DNA of 9,324 bases from Methanomicrobiales archaeon (lineage in GTDB: Archaea > Halobacteriota > Methanomicrobia > Methanomicrobiales > JACTUA01), in the NCBI GenBank assembly GCA_028678965.1, contig JAJRCM010000151.1, forward strand, positions 1 to 9,324. The letters are read 5' to 3'. The position numbers and the translations under genes were made by a program. Positions 4,854-9,324 of this stretch are shown piece by piece. Position 1 is the first letter of the stretch; each line of letters starts with the position of its first letter. The notes under the pieces are model-generated. The model had not been told where the DNA came from. It made no database searches and worked only from the letters and a program-made list of their open reading frames with translations.

Positions 4854-5933
4854 TTATGACAGCTTCCGAAGAGCTATAACGCAGAGCATGGCGAAAATAG
4901 CAAGGAAAAGGGGGAGAGGGGTCGCTTCGGTTGGTGTGGTTCCCGCTTCGAACAACCCGGCACAGGTGGTGCAGGGTTCGATAGTGCGAGCATTCTCCAC
5001 GGAGAGGGTCACTGTAGCGCGATCATCGTACCGGTCCGGGTAGATCTTGAAGTAGATGGTCCCACCTGAGACGGCAAGTGTTACTTCCTCTGCAGCGGTC
5101 CCCCGCACATTGATTTTTTTCTGTGCCCCGGTCTCATCGATGTATTCCATCACCCAGTCAACACCCTCGCTGGTGTATGCCCGCATGACTCCCTGACCAG
5201 AGGTAACTCTGAAAAACGCCGGTTCATTTCGTGATGCTGGCATCGTTGCCGTTGTTGGTGCCGGTAGTGTGGTGGTCACCGTTGTTGGCTGCGTTGTCTG
5301 AGAGAGGGGGATCGCATTATACTTGACCGTCCACCGATAGCTAGTGTTATCTATCAAAGTGACGGTATACATTCCATCATCGGGAATAGGAATCTCCGTC
5401 TCGAACATCCCTTCTGTTGAGGTCTTGATGTATTCGGGTCCAAACACAATCGTGCCCCCCTTTTCCACGCTTATTCGGAGCCCACTATCGCCAATTGTCG
5501 ATATACTCCCGCTGATAATAAGGGAGCCATCGAACGGCTGGGTGAGTGGTGCAATGAGGGAGATCTCATTTCGCCGGTCTATCACATCCACAAAAACCCA
5601 CTCCACAGATCCAGATCCATAGGGATAATCATTTTTTTCCATTATCTCGATTTTATAGGTCCCTTTCTCCAGATTTCCGGCATTAAAACTGGTGGTGAAT
5701 ACCCCTCCTTCCTGTATCGTGATATCCTTTTCATCAATGAGGCCAATGGCTCCCACCTTCGACAGTGTAATGGTGGTAGAGAGACCACTGGGCAAATTGC
5801 TAGATCCATTGATGGCTATCGTATCACCGGCACTCACACTCCTGGGAACCGATAACGTTACAATGTACGCGTGTGCTGCACCTATGAGCAGGCAGGAACA
5901 GAGTAGCAGGAACACGATCTTTTTCAGCGACAT
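4854..5933 (-). CDS. Exported surface protein with tandem Ig-like domains and C-terminal membrane anchor
   Basis: No specific family is recognised; architecture points to a cell-envelope protein. From ATG 5933 it has 359 residues: a signal peptide (1-22, MSLKKIVFLLL..., probable cleavage AHA|Y), then two similar beta-rich segments (about 23-118 and 124-205). Both have a G-S-x-S turn early and a G-x-[FY]-x-[TV] strand pattern near the end (EGGVFTTSF, EGMFETEI; KGTYKIEI, DGMYTVTL), suggesting an Ig-like duplication. A Ser/Thr/Pro-rich linker (about 210-236) follows, then a third beta-rich segment, a Cys pair (EPCTTC, 319-324), a TTPTEATPLP spacer and a C-terminal hydrophobic helix (about 339-355) with basic tail RKLS. 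Sequons NGS (42) and NTS (196) would permit N-glycosylation. A TTG at 5939 could add two residues, but the ATG is preferred. No clear ribosome binding site is seen. The C-terminal helix resembles archaeal surface-protein anchors but is not a canonical PGF-type tail. Confidence 0.8.
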   Translation of the reverse strand: MSLKKIVFLLLCSCLLIGAAHAYIVTLSVPRSVSAGDTIAINGSSNLPSGLSTTITLSKVGAIGLIDEKDITIQEGGVFTTSFNAGNLEKGTYKIEIMEKNDYPYGSGSVEWVFVDVIDRRNEISLIAPLTQPFDGSLIISGSISTIGDSGLRISVEKGGTIVFGPEYIKTSTEGMFETEIPIPDDGMYTVTLIDNTSYRWTVKYNAIPLSQTTQPTTVTTTLPAPTTATMPASRNEPAFFRVTSGQGVMRAYTSEGVDWVMEYIDETGAQKKINVRGTAAEEVTLAVSGGTIYFKIYPDRYDDRATVTLSVENARTIEPCTTCAGLFEAGTTPTEATPLPLFLAIFAMLCVIALRKLS

Positions 5934-5953
5934 GATCAATAGGTAAGATACTG

Positions 5954-6940
5954 ATGGTATTTGAAGAATGTGAGAGACCGGTAGCGGCCTGGAGAAACCG
6001 TGAGTTTTATCGCGGTAAAAAGGTCGAATGCCTCACTATTATACTCCGAACGGGTGGGTGCAGCTGGGGGCAGTGCCTGATGTGCGGGTACCGTCATGAA
6101 CGGTATCCTTTTCGTGATGAGGAATCCCTCACCCGCGGGATTACCTCGCAACTGCGGTGGGTTCACGACAGGTATCGAGATGAGGGATATGACATGGTCA
6201 AGATATTTACCTCGGGGAGTTTTTTTGACCGCGAGGAGGTTCCTTCCTATGCACGGGATGAGGTTGCCCGGTTATTCAAGGGGAAGCTCATTATCGTTGA
6301 ATCCAGGCCGGAACATATCTATCCTGAGGTCATCGAGGAGTTTATCGCAACAATAGATACGAATCGATGGGATCCACCTCTCTATGTAGCAATTGGTCTG
6401 GAGACGGCGAATGATGCCATCAGGGATAAATCAATCTGCAAGGGATTCTCCCTGAATGATGTCAAGGAGGCCACACAGAAAATTCATGCGGTGGACGCCG
6501 GGGTGAAGGCGTATCTGCTGATGAAACCGCCATTTCTTACTGAACAGGAGGCGATCGATGACATGGTCACGTCCATCGAGGCCTGCAGACCGTGGGCGGA
6601 TCTCATCTCCATGAATCTCTGCACGGTCCAGAGTAGAACACTGGTTGAATGGTACTGGAAAAGGATGGCCTACCGCCCCCCCTACCTGTGGAGTGTCCTG
6701 GAGGTGCTGCAAACAGCAGGTGATCCTATACTCTGTGATCCAGTTGGCGGAGGGACACCACGAGGTCCGCACAATTGTGGGACGTGCGACCGGGAGCTCG
6801 TTGAGGGGATACGAACCTATTCTGAAACCGGCGATAGGGATCTGATCCGGAACCTTGCTGCCCGGGAATGCCCCTGCAAAGAAGAATGGCAGTTTATACT
6901 GCGAGAGGAGAGACCCTACTGCGCTCCTCTTACCCGCTGA
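5954..6940 (+). CDS. Archaeosine biosynthesis radical SAM protein RaSEA
   Basis: RaSEA works with ArcS in archaeosine synthesis: ArcS attaches lysine to preQ0 at position 15 of tRNA, and RaSEA cleaves the lysine adduct in a SAM-dependent radical reaction to leave the amidine of archaeosine. The 328-residue protein has the Elp3-like radical SAM cluster motif C36-x4-C41-x2-C44 in TGGCSWGQCLMCGY, followed by FTSGSFFD (85-92), ESRPE (116-120), GLET (148-151) and KPPF (191-194). The C-terminal part carries GTPRGPHNCGTC (267-278) and ECPC (305-308), cysteine motifs characteristic of this family. AGGT at 5941-5944 lies nine bases before the ATG. It is the only plus-strand gene here, starting 20 bp from the divergent surface-protein start, and its end overlaps the convergent LOR/SDH gene by 11 bp. 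ArcS is not in the window. Confidence 0.92.
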   Translation: MVFEECERPVAAWRNREFYRGKKVECLTIILRTGGCSWGQCLMCGYRHERYPFRDEESLTRGITSQLRWVHDRYRDEGYDMVKIFTSGSFFDREEVPSYARDEVARLFKGKLIIVESRPEHIYPEVIEEFIATIDTNRWDPPLYVAIGLETANDAIRDKSICKGFSLNDVKEATQKIHAVDAGVKAYLLMKPPFLTEQEAIDDMVTSIEACRPWADLISMNLCTVQSRTLVEWYWKRMAYRPPYLWSVLEVLQTAGDPILCDPVGGGTPRGPHNCGTCDRELVEGIRTYSETGDRDLIRNLAARECPCKEEWQFILREERPYCAPLTR

Positions 6941-8168
6941 TCTCCCGTTCCTGTATCTCGAGTTGTTTTGCCAGGAGCGGGAAGAAAGTGCCGGCATCGC
7001 TCACAATCCCGATCGCCTGCATGGTGCCCCGATCCATCAATTTCGTCACAGCTGAGGGATTAATATCCACGCAGATAGTCTTCACATAGGAGGGTAGGCA
7101 GTTCCCTACGGCAATGGAGTGCAGGAGTGTTGCCACCATCAACACCATACCACACCCTTTCAAGTGAGCCCTTATCTCATCCTGCGCCTGGATTGCATCG
7201 GTGATCACATCGGGGAGCGGACCATCATCACGGATAGAGCCGGCGAGGATGAAGGGAATGTTGCGGTGCACACACTCATACATGATACCGCTCGTGATGA
7301 TCCCTTTCTCTACCGCTATCCTTATCGATCCGGCACGGATTATTTCGCTAATCGCATACAGATGATGTCGGTGCCCGCCGCTCACCGGTTTACCGGTGGC
7401 GATGTCCATTCCTAATGAAGTGCCCATGAGAGCATATTCTATATCATGGGTAGCCAGGGCATTGCCGGCAAAGAGGACATCGAGATACCCCTTCCGTATA
7501 ATCTCCGCGACCGCTTCAACCGCCCCCGTATGAATAATTGCTGGACCCCCCACTAACCCAATCTTCCCCCCGCGTTGTTTGAGATCGATGATCTCCTTTG
7601 CTATCTGGGCAATGAGGGTTTCACTGGGGCGCTCCGATGATACCGTCCCGTGCATGAACTCAAACGCGGTCTGCTCCCGCGGCCGTTCAGGAGGCACCAC
7701 ACGGACACCGTTCTCTCCAATCACCACGGCGTCACCACGCCTTATTTTAGAGAGAGTTCTGCAGTATGCCCTGCTCTCTTTTTGATCCACCACAATCAGG
7801 CTGTCCATTTTGATGTCCTCTACCGGCAGCCATCTCCCCCCGTACTTGACGAAAGTGGAGTGGTTGGTGGTGGAATAGAACCCCTTTGGCATAATGCGAT
7901 CACCTTCAGCAGGAGCCAGATCAATATCAGCCACCTCCAGATCCCGCGCCCCAAGCCGGTGGAGTTCGCTGATGATGAGAACTAGCTTCTTTTCATCATC
8001 AGCACAGACCCGGAGTCTCGCATAGCTGGGATCAGTCTTTCGTTTCCCGACATCGAACTCCAGAATCTCAAAATTACCTCCCATATCCATAATTTTATCA
8101 AATACCCGGGTCATGATGCCCGAATCAATGACATGGCCCTCAAGTTCGATCTCATGGGATGACTGCAT
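6930..8168 (-). CDS. TIGR00300-family LOR/SDH protein (putative ornithine cyclodeaminase)
   Basis: The 412-residue protein belongs to the LOR/SDH 'bifunctional enzyme conserved domain' family (TIGR00300), common in methanogens and present as the C-terminal half of cyanobacterial AgrE/ArgZ. In those proteins this domain is reported to convert ornithine to proline NAD-dependently; that activity is inferred here. The N-terminal part (about 1-95) has the family start EGHVIDSGIMTRVFD and an ACT-like pattern. A linker segment includes YSTTNHSTFVKYGGRW (98-113). The Rossmann-type portion begins GKIGLVGGPAIIHTG (201-215), followed by FAGNALATHDIE (233-244), SGGHRHHLYA (263-272), ECVHRNIPFILAGSIRDDGP (298-317) and DINPSAVTKL (368-377). 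Length is typical for stand-alone archaeal members. The ATG coincides with the expected start point of the TATA promoter at 8189-8206, implying a leaderless mRNA. Its end overlaps RaSEA tail to tail by 11 bp. Saccharopine dehydrogenase activity is not supported despite the domain name. Confidence 0.9.
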   Translation of the reverse strand: MQSSHEIELEGHVIDSGIMTRVFDKIMDMGGNFEILEFDVGKRKTDPSYARLRVCADDEKKLVLIISELHRLGARDLEVADIDLAPAEGDRIMPKGFYSTTNHSTFVKYGGRWLPVEDIKMDSLIVVDQKESRAYCRTLSKIRRGDAVVIGENGVRVVPPERPREQTAFEFMHGTVSSERPSETLIAQIAKEIIDLKQRGGKIGLVGGPAIIHTGAVEAVAEIIRKGYLDVLFAGNALATHDIEYALMGTSLGMDIATGKPVSGGHRHHLYAISEIIRAGSIRIAVEKGIITSGIMYECVHRNIPFILAGSIRDDGPLPDVITDAIQAQDEIRAHLKGCGMVLMVATLLHSIAVGNCLPSYVKTICVDINPSAVTKLMDRGTMQAIGIVSDAGTFFPLLAKQLEIQEREISG

Positions 8169-8188
8169 ACAGCTACATCGGCGATGAA

Positions 8189-8206
8189 CATTTATATGAT
8201 TTCGCT
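8189..8206 (-). promoter_or_regulatory. BRE-TATA promoter for the LOR/SDH gene (leaderless)
   Basis: The minus strand reads GCGAAA (BRE-like, purine-rich), then TCATATAAATG (TATA). The TATA core is centred near 8194-8195, which is 26-27 bp upstream of the A of the ATG at 8168. Transcription should therefore start at or within a base or two of the start codon. No Shine-Dalgarno sequence precedes the ATG, which fits leaderless translation. This is the clearest promoter in the window. The rest of the interval 8207-8309 shows no gene and no convincing terminator for cobY. Confidence 0.7.
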
Positions 8207-8309
8207 CCGAAATCCCCTGTGAAATGCCCCTTTCAGGCCATTAAAGGATGGAAGTGGATTATTTTCTAATAAATGACCAGGGAAGGTTCGGTAAGCTTTT
8301 CAGGAGGTA

Positions 8310-8906
8310 CTATTCCCTTCCGCACAGGATACGCTGAACGGCGCTTAAATCTTCACGGGTATTGATGTTGTACGCAAGGTTGGAATCAGGGATGAGAAGC
8401 CGGAGTTCGTCCTGAGATTTACCGATATGGGCACCCGTAAGGATATTGACCCCGGCAGCACGGGCTCTGACACCATCTACGGTCTCCTCGTATCCTCCCA
8501 TCTCTCCCTGGTGTCCCCGAAGATACCAGGGTACCCATGTTGAGCAAGCTTCCTTCCTGGATTTCTGGTACTCTGAGAGGATGGTATGGAGGATTGGAGC
8601 TTGCAGACAGGGTATATCAGCAACAGAAGTGAAGAGGGGTTCGCTTTCTTCGAGCTCAAGGACCGTTTCGATGATATCCTCAACATATCCGCTGCCGGTT
8701 GCTGTCAGAAAATCAATTCCCTGGACATGGCACCAGTTGCGGGTGAAGGGTGTCTGCGGGGTCAGCACCACCACCACGTCAAATTCTGCGAGGAGGAACG
8801 CGTCAATCACATAGGAAATCATCGGCCGCCCGCAGATGGTGACCATGGGTTTCTCCCCCATGTTGAGGCGGGATCCGGCACCTCCTGCCATGATCAGGGC
8901 AAGCAT
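8310..8906 (-). CDS. cobY: GTP:adenosylcobinamide-phosphate guanylyltransferase CobY
   Basis: CobY is the archaeal enzyme that transfers GMP to adenosylcobinamide phosphate, making AdoCbi-GDP for nucleotide loop assembly; it replaces the guanylyltransferase function of bacterial CobU. The 198-residue length matches known archaeal CobY. The nucleotidyltransferase signature is at the N-terminus: LIMAGGAGSRLNMGEKPMV (4-22), containing the G-G-x-G-S-R-L and EKP elements. ATGSGYVEDI (69-78), ADIPC (96-100, the metal-binding D-x-P position) and NINTREDL near the C-terminus agree. GAGGCGAT lies upstream of the ATG inside cobD. The start overlaps the upstream cobD-like gene by 13 nt, and the shared pathway supports both calls. 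MobA-like molybdopterin guanylyltransferase is a more distant alternative. Confidence 0.92.
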   Translation of the reverse strand: MLALIMAGGAGSRLNMGEKPMVTICGRPMISYVIDAFLLAEFDVVVVLTPQTPFTRNWCHVQGIDFLTATGSGYVEDIIETVLELEESEPLFTSVADIPCLQAPILHTILSEYQKSRKEACSTWVPWYLRGHQGEMGGYEETVDGVRARAAGVNILTGAHIGKSQDELRLLIPDSNLAYNINTREDLSAVQRILCGRE

Positions 8907-9324
8907 GCACGCATCGCCTCTATCAGCTGGTGATTCTCCTCCCTTCTCATGACAGCGACCCGTATACTTCTAGGAAGGCCGAACGAGGTGCAATCACGAA
9001 TGAGAATCCCATGCCGCACCATCTGGTCAGCGAACTGATGGGCGTTCACTAGCAGGTGGATGAGGAGGAAGTTTGCCTCACTCCGTTCAACCTGCACCCC
9101 AAGATTCCTGATTTCCTGAAAGAGCCATGCTCGCTCCTGAGCGATACGCTGACGGGACTCCTCCAGACGATCGTACTGCCGGAATGCCTCGAGCGCATAG
9201 GCTTCAGCCACGGTATTTACCGTCCAGGGTAGTCGTACCGCCTCAATCCGGGCAATCAATTCTGGATTCCCGAAACCATAGCCAAAACGGAGACCAGGTA
9301 TTGCGAAGGACTTGGTCAGAGAAC
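8894..9324 (-). CDS. cobD: L-threonine-O-3-phosphate decarboxylase CobD (PLP fold), N-terminus cut by window edge
   Basis: Only the C-terminal 142 residues are present; the reading frame runs open off the right edge. They belong to the fold I aminotransferase group (HisC/CobD). SLTKSFAIPGLRFGY at the window edge contains the PLP Schiff-base lysine (codon 9311-9313) and the Arg that binds PLP phosphate or substrate. The C-terminal small domain ends SIRVAVMRREENHQLIEAM, with the substrate-binding Arg typical of the family. CobD makes aminopropanol phosphate for cobinamide side-chain attachment. The CobD rather than HisC assignment rests mainly on the 13-nt overlap with cobY; motifs alone do not exclude histidinol-phosphate aminotransferase. 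Full-length relatives are about 350-360 residues or longer, so more than half is missing. Confidence 0.85.
   Translation of the reverse strand, partial: SLTKSFAIPGLRFGYGFGNPELIARIEAVRLPWTVNTVAEAYALEAFRQYDRLEESRQRIAQERAWLFQEIRNLGVQVERSEANFLLIHLLVNAHQFADQMVRHGILIRDCTSFGLPRSIRVAVMRREENHQLIEAMRACLP

Noticed and set aside
6431..6997. A 188-codon open frame on the minus strand
   Set aside because: It is antisense to the radical SAM gene, which has clear cluster and family motifs; the shadow frame has none.
1..9324. Mobile element, CRISPR array, defence or secondary-metabolite system
   Set aside because: No transposase, integrase, cas or toxin-type gene, and no regularly spaced repeats. All genes but the surface protein belong to recognised families (housekeeping, or conserved of unknown function).

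Overview
The window looks like chromosomal DNA from a euryarchaeal methanogen, most likely Methanomicrobiales or a close relative. That placement is inferred from the gene set: an archaeal DnaG primase, an archaeosine radical-SAM enzyme, a CobY-type (not CobU-type) cobinamide guanylyltransferase, a TIGR00300-family LOR/SDH protein and hydrogenase maturation genes. TATA-type promoter signals, a tRNA with no encoded CCA, and strong GGAGG/GAGGTGA ribosome binding sites agree with it. No methanogenesis gene lies in the window, so the taxonomy is not proven.

Layout, left to right. (1) 1-1043, minus: dnaG, cut by the left edge, preceded by a roughly 250-310 bp non-coding stretch with a promoter candidate. 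(2) 1352-4678, minus: a compact run transcribed as hypC-hypA-hypE-pyrC-DUF167. The first four genes overlap by 1-7 nt. A gap of about 160-195 bp separates pyrC from the DUF167 gene; it is flanked by an exact 10-bp direct repeat and contains inverted repeats. (3) 4730-4814, minus: tRNA-Ser(UGA). (4) 4854-5933, minus: an exported, membrane-anchored surface protein. (5) 5954-6940, plus: RaSEA, the only plus-strand gene, divergent from the surface protein by only 20 bp and overlapping the next gene tail to tail. (6) 6930-8168, minus: LOR/SDH family protein with a well-placed promoter that implies a leaderless mRNA. (7) 8310-9324, minus: cobY and the C-terminal part of a CobD-like PLP enzyme, overlapping by 13 nt.

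How the genes work together. HypC, HypA and HypE mature [NiFe] hydrogenases: HypE makes the cyanide ligands, HypC is the Fe(CN)2CO carrier and HypA delivers nickel. Their translationally coupled neighbour PyrC belongs to pyrimidine synthesis, and both pathways start from carbamoyl phosphate. CobD and CobY both serve assembly of the cobamide nucleotide loop. RaSEA and the tRNA concern tRNA function. The rest are housekeeping genes with no clear shared pathway.

I see no mobile element, CRISPR array, defence cassette or clearly new multi-gene system. The most unusual observation is hypC. It is a complete 74-residue HypC, but it has no ATG, GTG or TTG start: an ACG occupies the start position, six bases after a perfect Shine-Dalgarno sequence and directly before the essential Cys2 codon. 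The second is the repeat-flanked, potentially structured gap between pyrC and DUF167.
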